NCBI GenBank assembly: GCA_963719025.1
Contig: CAVRBK010000012.1
Span: forward strand, 1 to 15,954
DNA length: 15,954 bases
Origin: Thiosocius sp963719025
GTDB lineage: Bacteria; Pseudomonadota; Gammaproteobacteria; Chromatiales; Chromatiaceae
Reading direction: 5' to 3'
The notes under the pieces were generated by a model. The model did not search any database and was not told the origin of the DNA. It saw only the letters and a list, made by a program, of their open reading frames with translations. The position numbers and the translations under genes are program-made. Below are positions 1-7,709 of the stretch, piece after piece (position 1 is the stretch's first letter; every line of letters starts with the position of its first letter).

Positions 1-73
1 CGTGATAATCTCCACCTTGCCGGCTGCCGCGTACGACCGATGTTGCGATGAAGGTTGGTAATTTATCTGTCAT
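1..73 (-). CDS. Start of a gene running off the left edge (hypothetical)
   Basis: Only the first 24 codons are in the window. The ATG lies at 73-71 and the frame is open to the edge. The peptide begins MTDKLPTFIATSVVRGSRQG. I have an impression that this opening occurs in proteins encoded beside sulfotransferases, but I cannot assign a family from 24 residues. A GGTGAT stretch about eight bases upstream could serve as a weak ribosome site. It lies 72 bases downstream of the sulfotransferase stop on the same strand, so the two may share a transcript. Given how many indels its neighbours carry, this gene may be broken too. Confidence 0.45.
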   Translation of the reverse strand, partial: MTDKLPTFIATSVVRGSRQGGDYH

Positions 74-145
74 GTAATTATCACCATGCGATTTTGCAGT
101 GGCTCATATCGCATAAATAGCACCGGCCTGCAATAAGCAAATCTC

Positions 146-1120
146 TCAGTTCCAGCCATAGTCCTGACCAATCAGACCATACAGCTGCTGATTATAGGGC
201 TCGAAGAAGTCTGCCAGTTTTGTGCGCGTCGTGTCATCCATTTTGGGATAAGCCTGTGATGTTCCCGGGGCATTGGCTCTTCCGGCATCCCAACTTCGCT
301 GCAGTGCTTTCGCCGACTGGAAGGCAAAAGTTTGAAGTCCCAAAAATTCCGCTGCTTCATTCATTATTTCTGCCTTGTTTTCAAAAAAATACTCAGACTG
401 GACAATCATCAGCTGTTCGCGGGGGAACAGGCGCAGCCAGCGGTGCAACTGATCGTGATAGAGCGAGCGAAACACATAGCTTTGGTAATAGTAATCCCGC
501 AGATCCATGTCGCTCACCAGCCTTCTTTGCGGCCAGCCTTTTTCGTGACGGGCCACGTAAATGGGTTTTCCATCCGCCGTGGAATAACACCGCTTTGAAT
601 CACCATCGGTACTGAGAAATCCGCGCTCGTGAGCCGCAAGCAGTTCTTGAGCCTCGTCCATTTCCCGGTGCACGATTTCATCGAAGGAGCACTCTTTTTC
701 CAGGCCGGCCCATTTGGACATCATGAAATGCGAGTAGGCCCGATCGACTGGATTTCGCAACAGGACGAAAATCCTGACTCCTGGCAGATTCGCCCGGATA
801 CGCCGCGGGACGAGCGGGTGAAGCAGGGATGATGTCGTGAACTCGCCACCGACACATTGACCAGGCCCGGGCCGGTCGATGGGCGACTCATTGACGAAGA
901 AATCCTGGTAGCGGGCGGGGTATCTGCGCCATGACCAGTAATTGGGTTCCTTGGGACCGGTAAGCCTGACCTGGGGATGAGCGGCCAGGTAGCGGGGAAA
1001 AAGAGGTGCTGCCGCATTTCATTCCTGGCCGACCAATAAGAATTCCGGACGCGTTCTGCCATCGACCAGAGCGAAGCGCGGATCGTCCAGGGCGAGTTGG
1101 TGATATGGATCTGCATTCAT
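146..1120 (-). pseudogene. Sulfotransferase (PAPS-dependent) with two compensating frameshifts
   Basis: Sulfotransferases of this family move sulfate from PAPS to a hydroxyl or amino group of a glycan or small molecule. From the ATG at 1120 the product begins MNADPYHQLALDD and continues ...RTRPEFLLVG, then meets an in-frame TGA at 1021-1019. The expected P-loop-like 5'-phosphosulfate motif (GMKCGSTS) follows in another frame (about 1025-1002). After one extra base in a T5 run near 1001 the first frame resumes with FPRYLAAHPQ and stays open to the TGA at 146-148. It then carries the 3'-phosphate-binding motif (LRNPVDRAYSHF, near 760). The whole span is 975 bases, exactly 325 codons, so one lost and one gained base cancel and an ancestral 324-aa protein is implied. 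As read, the product is truncated just before the PAPS site, and internal initiation would give only the C-terminal two thirds. There is no clear Shine-Dalgarno upstream of 1120. Family call strong; substrate unknown; broken status depends on sequence accuracy. Confidence 0.8.
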
Positions 1121-1292
1121 GTGCTGTGCATCGAAGCTGAAAGAAGAAAACGATCTCACGCTGTCTGTTCATGGCAGAATTTACTATGATTGCGGGACGG
1201 CACACCAGGTTTTATCATTAAACTTCCCTATGGAAAGCAGCACTAAAACACAAGAAACGACTTGCTCCTTTACAAAGGCGGAGTCGTTCACC
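1121..1292. promoter_or_regulatory. Divergent intergenic region between sulfotransferase and the four-gene cluster
   Basis: These 172 bases separate the minus-strand sulfotransferase start from the plus-strand start at 1293, so promoters for both directions should lie here. TATGAT at 1185-1190 is a good plus-strand -10 match, but no convincing -35 hexamer sits 16-18 bases upstream. GGCGGAG at 1277-1283 is the likely ribosome site for the plus-strand gene. I see no operator-like repeat. Confidence 0.3.
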
Positions 1293-2054
1293 ATGCCTCA
1301 ACCCTTGCCGCCCCCTGTGGCAACCTACACGGTTTCCGCGCGCGGAAAACCCAGGGACGTACCCGTACTCGCTTACCTGAAAAAAAACTACGGCAATTTC
1401 CCACTGAATGAAATTGACAGCCTGTTCGGATTCGTTGAAAGGAGCACGCTGTATGGTGGTCGTGCGTACGTCGGGCGTGAACTGTCCCGAGCAGGATGTG
1501 ACTCAACTCAATAGCGCCGGCATCGGTATCCGGATCCCGATGTCGAACCACTTTGTCGAGCGCGATGAATACTCTAGAACAATCGGCCGCTGCTGAAAAA
1601 AATATCATCGTCGTTGCAACTCCGTCATAGTCACAAACGACGATCTTGCCCGATGGATTCAACAGGATTTTCCCAGGTACCATGTTGACGCCAGTGTGAT
1701 CAAAGATATAAAAACACATGAAAAAATCGAAAAGGCACTGAAATTGTATGATTCGGTAGTACTGCCGATGAGCCTGAACGAGGATTTCGAATTTCTCGAA
1801 AAAATTGAAGCAAAGGACCGCATTACGATTTCGCAACGGCGGGCTCTGCGCGCGACAAGCTGCCCCTCGAAGCTCTGTTATCGCTCGCTTTCAACCATCA
1901 ACAAAGGCAAAGGCGGTGAGTTTCAGTGTGCGTTGATGTACAAGGAACGTGAACTGTTGGGCATGGTGGACTTTCCATTGCAACCCTATATCGACCTCGG
2001 GTTTCACCGCTTCAGCTCTTGCGGTCCCGCCCCAACGGATTAACCGGTTACTGA
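1293..2054 (+). pseudogene. Unidentified 253-aa protein, Cys-rich and possibly U32-like, broken by several frameshifts
   Basis: I do not recognise this protein with confidence. It starts at ATG 1293 (MPQPLPPPVATY) behind a GGCGGAG ribosome site. Following the protein through frame changes, I read GRELS then EQDVTQLNSAGIGIRIP (extra C in a CCC run near 1490), then DEYSR, NRPLLKK and YHRRCNSVIVTNDDLARW (shifts near 1577 and in the A7 run near 1596). Next comes VIKDIKTHEKIEKALKLYDS, a scrambled stretch near 1835-1860, then CPSKLCYRSLSTINKGKG. A last shift near 2012 leads to LLRSRPNGLTGY and a TGA at 2052-2054. The span of 762 bases is a multiple of three. The CPxKxCY segment followed by another Cys about 17 residues on, and the alternating hydrophobic and acidic blocks, suggest a metal- or Fe-S-binding TIM-barrel-like protein. 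A U32-peptidase-like fold is a guess. It is followed 25 bases later by the oxygenase gene. Confidence 0.6.
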
Positions 2055-2079
2055 CAGGCAAAGAAGATCAGGGGCCATC

Positions 2080-2675
2080 ATGGATATCGACGTACCACTA
2101 CGAGCACTTGGCGGACTTATCGACGCAACGGCATTGAGTGACGCCATCCTCGGACAGGACGATAACGCCTGGCATGAGGACGAATATCGCCAACAGAGGC
2201 ATTCTATGTCCACGATCAGACTCAGTCGATCGTAATGATCGCCCTGACGATTCAGACTGGCCGTTACAGAGGCCCGATAAGCAGGGGACCGGGCTGGCAG
2301 CGAATAGCGGACGTTGCCCTACCGGTCATGCAGGAAATTATCAGGAATCATTATCCGGAAGGCGGTGAAATCATGCGCGCGGTTGCGGCCGGCTGTTACG
2401 GCTGGCGCAAGTATCAAGGCACACAGCGACGTTCACCAGTCATTTCACTGCGCACACCGCATCCATGTGCCAATACGACAAATCCAAAAGTCTGGTTTAC
2501 GATCAATGGTCGACCGTACCAGTTTCAATTCGGCCAGGCCTACGAAATCAACAACCAGAAACAGCACAGTGTTGTAAACAGGGGAGCCGAGGATCGAATC
2601 ACATTCATCTTCGACTACATTCCGCCAGGTAGCCCACTTGCCTATGACTCGGAGAAGGGAACGACACGGCACTGA
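2080..2675 (+). pseudogene. Aspartyl/asparaginyl beta-hydroxylase-like 2OG-Fe(II) oxygenase, frameshifted
   Basis: Family members hydroxylate a side chain using Fe(II) and 2-oxoglutarate. The ATG at 2080 (MDIDVPLRALGGL) follows a purine-rich AGGGG. The frame moves near 2195 to read AFYVHDQTQSIVMIALTIQ through MQEIIRNHYPEGGEIMRAV. It moves again near 2388 and 2398 to read AGASIKAHSDVHQSFHCAHR and IHVPI, and near 2480 to read TNPKVWFTINGRPYQFQFGQ through RITFIFDYIPP. Each step fits loss of one base. Four losses added to 596 bases give 600, i.e. a 199-aa ancestor, a normal length for a bacterial member. Expected active-site features are present but in different frames: the iron His of AHSD (2422-2424), the distal iron His of KQHSVVN (2565-2567) and the Arg of RITFIFDY that binds 2OG. 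The unbroken product cannot be made from this sequence. Confidence 0.78.
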
Positions 2676-2772
2676 GCACCTGAGCATAAAGCCCAGCTGA
2701 GTTCATGGGTATCAGGAGAGTGCTTGGAGCCGCCCGACTTTAGCGACTGGCCACAGTGTAGAGATTTCGGAG

Positions 2773-4370
2773 ATGCGAACAAAGCGGGTCCTGATCGTTG
2801 GCGGCGGTTCAGCAGGCTGGACGGCAGCAGCGTATTTGAATGCAGCGCTCAATACCCCCAATCAAAAACTTGCCGAAATTTGCCTCGTCGAATCACCGGA
2901 CGTGCCCCGCATAGGCGTTGGTGAAGCAACGGTTCCCAACATCAACCGCACTCTGGCCTTCATCGGCATTGATGAACTGGATTTCATGAAGGCGACCGAC
3001 GCTACTTTCAAAGCGTCGATCCGCGTCAAATTGGTTGAACAACAAGAACGAGTTCTACCATCACCCGTTCAGCCGCTTTGGCGCCGGACCAAGGGACGAC
3101 GCCGGCCGCAGATGGCTGATGAGCGATCGCTCCGTGCCCTTTATGAATACGATGTCGGCGCAACCTGTACTTTGTGAGATGGGCCTCGCGCCTAAAGTGC
3201 TCGAACAAGTCAACCTCGGAGTTCCTGTCGGTTACGCCTTTCATATGAATGCGCTGAAGTTCGCAGACTACCTGCGAGACTTTTCAACAGCACGTGGAGT
3301 TACGCATTACCTGGAAAATGTCGTCAATGTCGACGTTGCCGAATCCGGCAACATCTCGGCCGTGCGGACCGAAAGCGGGAAACGTTTGGAGGCCGACCTC
3401 TTCATTGATTGCACCGGATTCGCTGCGGTGCTGATCGAAAAGACTTTGGGTGTCAAGTGGGTCGACTACTCGCAATGGCTGATTTGTGACCGTGCGCTCG
3501 TGATGCCTGTGCCGTATGAAACCCATTACCCCGGCAATGTACGCCCGCATACCATGGCTACCGCCCTGTCGGCCGGGTGGGCCTGGGACATTCCGCTGCA
3601 AAATCGACGCGGGGTCGGCTACGTGCATTCCAGTGCCTTTGTCAGCGAAGAAGACGCGGAACGTGAAATACGCGCGTATGAAGGCGCGCACGCGAAGAAC
3701 CTCGACACGCGCCTCGTCAATTTCAAAGTGGGTATGCGCGAAAAAGCTTGGTTCAAGAACTGTATCGCCATAGGGCTCTCGGGCGGCTTTCTTGAGCCAC
3801 TGGAATCAACAGGCCTCTACCTGAATGAACTCGCCGCGGAGTTGTTAGCCGAGCATTTTCCCCACCGCGACGACATGGAACCACTTGCATTCAGGTTTAA
3901 CCGCATAATGGAGGATCGCTATTACGAGATTCTCGACTTCATCAATATGCACTACTGTCTGACTCGTCGGGCTGACACGGATTTTTGGCGCGAAGTCGGC
4001 CGCCCGCAGCGGACCAACGACAGACTACGGGCCAAACTCGACTTCTGGCGGATCAAGCCACCATCGGTTTCCGATTTCACAGATCAGTTTTTTCCGGGCC
4101 AGGCAGAAGACAGCTGCCACCGGGAGGTGTTTAGGCGAAGCATGCCCCGTCGATACTGGCCGTTTGTGGAATCATCACAGCTATGAGGCCATTCTCTACG
4201 GAATGGACTTTCTTCGCGACGAGTGCGCTGAATGGTACGGGGAACGACGGCCACGCCCCGCGATTCATAAGCAGGTTCTTGACACCGTGGACACCGCACG
4301 CGACAAACTGCCGCCGCATGACGTGTGGCTAAAGCGCATGGTGGGTATGGCGGAGTATCCGAATTCATGA
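2773..4370 (+). pseudogene. Tryptophan-halogenase-family FAD-dependent protein, frameshifted
   Basis: Flavin-dependent halogenases use reduced FAD, oxygen and halide to make hypohalous acid that reaches substrate through a catalytic lysine. The ATG at 2773 gives MRTKRVLIVGGGSAGW, the dinucleotide-binding GGGxAGW loop at residues 10-16, then RIGVGEAT. FK follows, with K80 matching PrnA K79. Near 3031 the frame breaks (RVK then WLNNKNEFYHH), best explained by two A's lost in an A run. The next frame, to about 4112, holds the family motif GWAWDIP and GFLEPLESTGLYLN with the conserved Glu. Near 4112 and 4131 further shifts lead to PVDTGRLWNHHSYEAILYGM and a TGA at 4368-4370. The original length would be about 530 aa. 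It follows the oxygenase gene by 97 bases and meets the MetF-like gene. Substrate cannot be told from sequence; free tryptophan is not implied. Family call is strong, disruption is seen directly. Confidence 0.88.
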
Positions 4371-4377
4371 GTACGGC

Positions 4378-5259
4378 ATGACGTTTAAAGCGGCCCTGAA
4401 AGAGAAAGATTTTGTCGTAACTGCCCAAGTGAATCTCACGGAGGCCCGTGATACGAAATCGCTGATTCGGCAAGGCGAAATCCTGCGCCCGACGGTCGAT
4501 GCCGTACAACTAACCGATAGCACCCTGAACTACATGTCGGGCATTGCCGCCGCGGCGATACTGATACCACGAGGCATAGATGCGATCGTGCACATGAACA
4601 GCCGCGATCGGAATCGCATTGCGCTGCAGAAGGATCTTTTTGGCGCAGCCGCACTCGGAGTGACCAGTGTATTGGTGATGCGCGGCAAGAAGATCAAGGA
4701 CAGCAAGAAGCTCGGCATACGCAATGTCTTCGACACACCCGCCCTGGAATTCATGGCGACCATACGGAATTCGAAACAGGACGGAAAACTAATCACTCGC
4801 CTCTGACTTTCTTATTGGCGCCAACGCCGAAATATTCAATCCAGGCCCTGACTGGACGCCCAATAATCTCACCAGAAAATGCGATGCCGGCACAAACTTT
4901 GTTCAGTTGCAGATTTGCTTCGATACGGACGTTGTGCGCAATTACATGGCCCGCATCGTCGCGTCGAAGTTAACTCACCGGGTCAGTTTTATTATGGCGT
5001 TGTCGCCATTGCCGTCTGCCGATGCGGCGCGCTGGGTGCGGGATAACGTGAAGGGCGCGCTGGTGCCAGAGCCGATCATCGAGCGCATCGAACAGGCGTC
5101 GGATCCCGAGCGCGAAGGCATCGCGATTTGTGCCGAATTGCTGCAGGAGCTGGCGACGATCCCAGGTGTGTCCGGCGCCAACCTGTTGACATTGGGAGTC
5201 TTGAATCCATACCCGCTGCGATCGAGGCATCTGGCGTGCGAGGGAGGGGTCAGAGTTAA
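4378..5259 (+). pseudogene. Methylenetetrahydrofolate reductase-like (MetF family) protein, frameshifted
   Basis: MetF-family flavoproteins reduce 5,10-methylene-THF to 5-methyl-THF; paralogues in accessory clusters may do other one-carbon chemistry. From ATG 4378 (MTFKAALKEKDFVVTAQVN) the frame carries the barrel segments VDAVQLTDSTLNYMSGIAAA, IVHMNSRDRNRIALQKDLFG and AALGVTSVLVMRG, then stops at 4804-4806. One extra C near 4800 restores SDFLIGANAEIFNPGPDW, DAGTNFVQLQICFDTDVV, HRVSFIMALSPLPSADAARW and PGVSGANLLTLG. One lost G near 5194-5196 then leads to SLESIPAAIEASGVRG, with a TAA at 5257-5259 that lies inside the adjoining inverted repeat. Implied length is about 293 aa, typical for MetF. 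The original start may have been the ATG at 4367, which overlaps the halogenase stop as ATGA, with a one-base loss before 4378. That would indicate translational coupling. Confidence 0.82.
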
Positions 5260-5337
5260 GTGCCAGAGTAAATTCAGACAAAGGTGACCTTTACACACGA
5301 GTTTTGCGAATTTACTCTGGCACTTGACTCTGACCCC
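5246..5337. repeat. 92-bp inverted-repeat element (REP/MITE-like)
   Basis: The left arm 5246-5275 starts GGGGTCAGAGT and ends AGTAAATTC. The right arm 5308-5337 is its reverse complement, 29 of 30 bases matching (T/C mismatch at the twelfth position). The 32-base spacer contains a second small palindrome, AAAGGT-G-ACCTTT, at 5280-5292. Repeats opening GGGGTCAGAGT are, from memory, common in gammaproteobacterial intergenic DNA and sometimes accompany REP-associated tyrosine transposases; no transposase is present here. The element supplies the stop codon of the MetF-like gene and lies just upstream of the TPR gene, so it sits on the edge of the decayed cluster. Confidence 0.85.
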
Positions 5338-5367
5338 ATAACTCTTGGTCATAGAAGGAGAAAGCCA

Positions 5368-5862
5368 ATTGACCAGGAAACACAACAAAGGACACTATTT
5401 CAGCAGGCACAGAGCCTCCTGCAGACCGGCGAAGCGGAATCGGCAGACGCCATCTGCTCTGACGCGCTAAACCGGCAGCCGGAGGATGCCAATTTCCTTT
5501 GCCTGTCAGCCCGTGTCCTGCTGAAGCTGAAACGCTACGATGAGGCGAAGCAGCGCATCGACCAGGCACTGTCTGCCTATCCGGAGTGGACGGTTCCACA
5601 CGGGATACACGGCGAGCTGCTGCTCGCGCAAAACCGGCCGGCCGCTGCCGCCGAAGCCTTGCATCAGGCCCTGGATCTCGACCCCAAGCAGCAACGAATT
5701 CGCATGAAACTGCTGAACGTACTGATGTATATAGCAATACGTAACTCGGCGCCCAGCAGAGCAGCAACATATCCAGACCCACCGCGATCATCGCGAAGGC
5801 GAAGACCGACACCATCTGGCCGAGGTTGTTGTTGTCATCCAGGTCGAAATCACCGCTGCTGA
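5368..5862 (+). pseudogene. 5' part of a TPR protein gene, 3' end lost
   Basis: The coding-like part runs from about 5368 to 5730 and reads DQETQQRTLFQQAQSLLQ, then DALNRQPEDANFLCLSARVL, LKRYDEAKQRIDQALSAYP and AAEALHQALDLDP. This is three tetratricopeptide helical pairs with the usual A/Y/P spacing. N-terminal TPR blocks like this often precede a sulfotransferase domain, which would fit the neighbourhood but is absent here. After RMKLLNVLM the frame runs into DNA belonging to the opposite-strand membrane gene and ends at 5862 after about 45 unrelated residues. GGAG at 5357-5360 sits seven bases before ATT 5368, in frame. That makes a rare ATT start, or a damaged ATG, more likely than the GTG at 5284 inside the repeat. 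Confidence 0.65.
5725..5750. other. Junction between two truncated, converging genes
   Basis: To the left, the plus-strand TPR frame is coherent up to LLNVLM. To the right, the minus-strand membrane-protein frame is coherent down to about GLDMLLLCW. Neither gene has its 3' half. The sequence across the join (TATATAGCAATACGTAACTC) shows no terminal repeat or transposase remnant that I can see. A deletion, an inversion end-point or a misassembly would all give this picture. Confidence 0.6.
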
Positions 5863-6556
5863 TCACCCGGGTGAAATAGCGGGCGTACAGGCGCAGGGCC
5901 AATATGCCCACCGCCGCGAACGCGACGATGGCGAATGGGAACAGGTATTCGACCACGGACCAGAGGTTCGGAATGAATACCGCGCCGGCAACAAACAGCA
6001 CGTTGATGGTCATTGCCAGGGTCAGCGGCAGTGTCATCAGGCTTGCCTCGTTGTTGCTGTTTACCAGATCCACATAGGCCGCGGTGCGGCGGAAGCGGCG
6101 CAGTTCCATTAGGTTCCACACCAGCAGGCGCAGATGCAGGATGCCGAAAAACGCGATGCCCAGCGCCGCCGTGCCGACCAGGGCGCCTGCCAGGGGATGT
6201 CCGCCGACGACGATCGGCCACAGGTGATCGAAGGTCACCATGGGATGGCCCGGATGGTCGACCAGGAAGGTGAGATAGACAAAAAACGATACCGCAATGC
6301 CCCCGGAACCCAGTGCGGAGAGCAGGTAAAGCGGACTATACGTCTCAAGCAATTTGTTTCTAATCATCTCTAACTACCTATGATTCAATGCATATAAGCG
6401 AAAGCTAATGTGTTATGGATGCTGCCTCATTGATTATTTTCAATCGTCCCGCTCTTTGGGGAGTGGGGTTCCCAAAACGTGGTTCACGCCGCGAGATTGG
6501 GATGCGGATTCACGAGGCGAGGCAATGCCAGGCGACCTGGACAGGCCCGCCCACTT

Positions 6557-6584
6557 CGTCATTCCCGCATCCGCGGGAACCCAG
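6557..6584. repeat. Short palindromic repeat, dRS3-like
   Basis: CGTCATTCCCGCATCCGCGG followed by GAACCCAG. The core TTCCCGC-ATCC-GCGGGAA (6562-6579) is a perfect 7-bp stem with a 4-base loop and fits ATTCCC-N8-GGGAA, the pattern of the Neisseria dRS3 unit and similar intergenic repeats in many Proteobacteria. It lies in the 277-bp gap between the permease stop and the membrane-protein start. The rest of that gap shows no gene. With no T-tract it is a poor terminator. Confidence 0.6.
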
Positions 6585-6644
6585 GGAGACGCACTGATCC
6601 CGGTTGGCGTGGATCAAGAGGCTGGCGAATGCCGCCGCATGGGC

Positions 6645-7661
6645 CTACTGCCAGCGGAAAGCGCGGGCGGAAACGCCCAGCAGTACGATCCCGAGCGACA
6701 GCAGGAGGCCGATTTCAAACAGCACATCGGCGACGCCGGCACCGTCGAGCATGATCCGCCTGGCGGCGTCGACCATGTGGGTCAGGGGCAGCAACTCGGC
6801 GATCCTTTGCGCCCACATGTTGGTGCCCTCGAGCGAGAACCAGACACCGGACAGGATCATCATCGGCCACGACATCAGGTTGAGCAGGCCGTCGGCGAGT
6901 TCTTCGCTGCGCACGCGTGCCGATACGGCGAGGCCGAGGCTGATCAGGCTGATCGAGCCGGCAAGAAATACCAGGCCGAGGGCAAGATAGGAGCCATGCA
7001 TCGGGAAGTCGAGCAGCAGGTTGGTTGCGGTGAACACAAGCAGGGTCACGCTGACCACGACCAGCAGCCGGGAGGCGATCTGGGCGACCAGAAACTCGCC
7101 CGCGGTAAGCGGGGTGGCGCGCAGGCGACGCAGTACGCCGTTCTTGCGGTAGCGGACGATTACCCAGCCGACGCCCCACAGGCTGCTGAACATCACGTTG
7201 AGCGCCAGCACGCCGGGCAGAACCCAGTCGACATAGCGTATTGCCTTGCCGCTGAGCGCGTTGCGGGCCGGTGCCGCGTCGGTGCCGATGCCGCCCGGCC
7301 ATAGCAGTCGCTCCGCGGCGTATCCCCTGGCCGACAATTCATTCACCCAGTAGCGGGGCGGGTCGCGCAGGTCCACCAACAGGTCGAGACGGTGGTGCCG
7401 GACCTTGTCCAGGGCGTTGTCCTCGTCGGTCTGCGGAATGAATTCGACGTATGGCGTTGCCAGAAAACCGCCTGATTCCGCCGTTGCCCGATCCCCGAGC
7501 ACACCGATCTTGAACAGATTCGTGTCGGGATTGCTGAAGATGAAGGCGAAGCCCAGCACCATGACCACCGGCATGAAGATATTCCAGCCGAGCCCGGCCT
7601 TGTCGCGATAGAACTCGCGATTGCGTGCGCTGACCACGGCGAGGATTCGGCTAATCTGCAT
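6645..7661 (-). CDS. ABC-2 type transporter permease
   Basis: Membrane half of an ABC exporter, 338 aa. A first hydrophobic segment (around residues 28-43, FMPVVMVLGFAFIF) is followed by a large extracytoplasmic loop of about 120 residues. A C-terminal block of five hydrophobic segments then starts at VLPGVLALNVMFSSLWGVGW and ends with LFEIGLLLSLGIVLLG. The cytoplasmic stretch RYRKNGVLRRLRATPLTAGE, before the third segment, is the usual ABC-2 coupling region. The arrangement matches the NatB/DrrB-like type with an N-terminal insert. It starts at ATG 7661 behind AAGGCAG, 48 bases after the ATPase stop, so the two genes form an operon. The exported substrate (drug, lipid, polysaccharide or ion) cannot be deduced. 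Confidence 0.9.
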   Translation of the reverse strand: MQISRILAVVSARNREFYRDKAGLGWNIFMPVVMVLGFAFIFSNPDTNLFKIGVLGDRATAESGGFLATPYVEFIPQTDEDNALDKVRHHRLDLLVDLRDPPRYWVNELSARGYAAERLLWPGGIGTDAAPARNALSGKAIRYVDWVLPGVLALNVMFSSLWGVGWVIVRYRKNGVLRRLRATPLTAGEFLVAQIASRLLVVVSVTLLVFTATNLLLDFPMHGSYLALGLVFLAGSISLISLGLAVSARVRSEELADGLLNLMSWPMMILSGVWFSLEGTNMWAQRIAELLPLTHMVDAARRIMLDGAGVADVLFEIGLLLSLGIVLLGVSARAFRWQ

Positions 7662-7709
7662 GTTTTTCTGCCTTCAAGGGGTGAGCTGTCTGTTCGCCGG
7701 GAGGGCCCG

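Larger units (their letters stand above)
5312..6367 (-). pseudogene. 5' part of a multi-pass membrane protein gene, 3' end lost
   Basis: From the ATG at 6367 the product begins MIRNKLLETYSPLYLLSALG and has about six hydrophobic segments in the first 215 residues: around 14-33, 50-85 in two blocks, 115-135, 140-160 and 185-210. It has charged loops such as MELRRFRRTAAY and SGDFDLDDNNN. The pattern and opening resemble a SLAC1/TehA-related family that some annotations call TsoY; that name is from memory and unverified. Below about 5740 the frame stays open to 5312 only by reading the antisense of the TPR gene; that arginine-rich tail is not genuine. The real protein has therefore lost its C-terminus. 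The start has only a weak AGAG upstream. Confidence 0.65.

Noticed and set aside
5284..5367. N-terminal extension of the TPR frame to the GTG at 5284
   Set aside because: It would translate the inverted repeat; the ribosome site at 5357-5360 points to a start at 5368.
6420..6480. Imperfect palindrome around TTTGGGGAGTGGGGTTCCCA as a terminator
   Set aside because: Only about seven pairs with a wobble and no T run on either strand.
6408..7304. 298-aa plus-strand ORF rich in His, Gln and Gly
   Set aside because: From 6645 on it is the antisense of the ABC permease, which has clear membrane segments and family motifs; GC-rich DNA leaves such shadow frames open.
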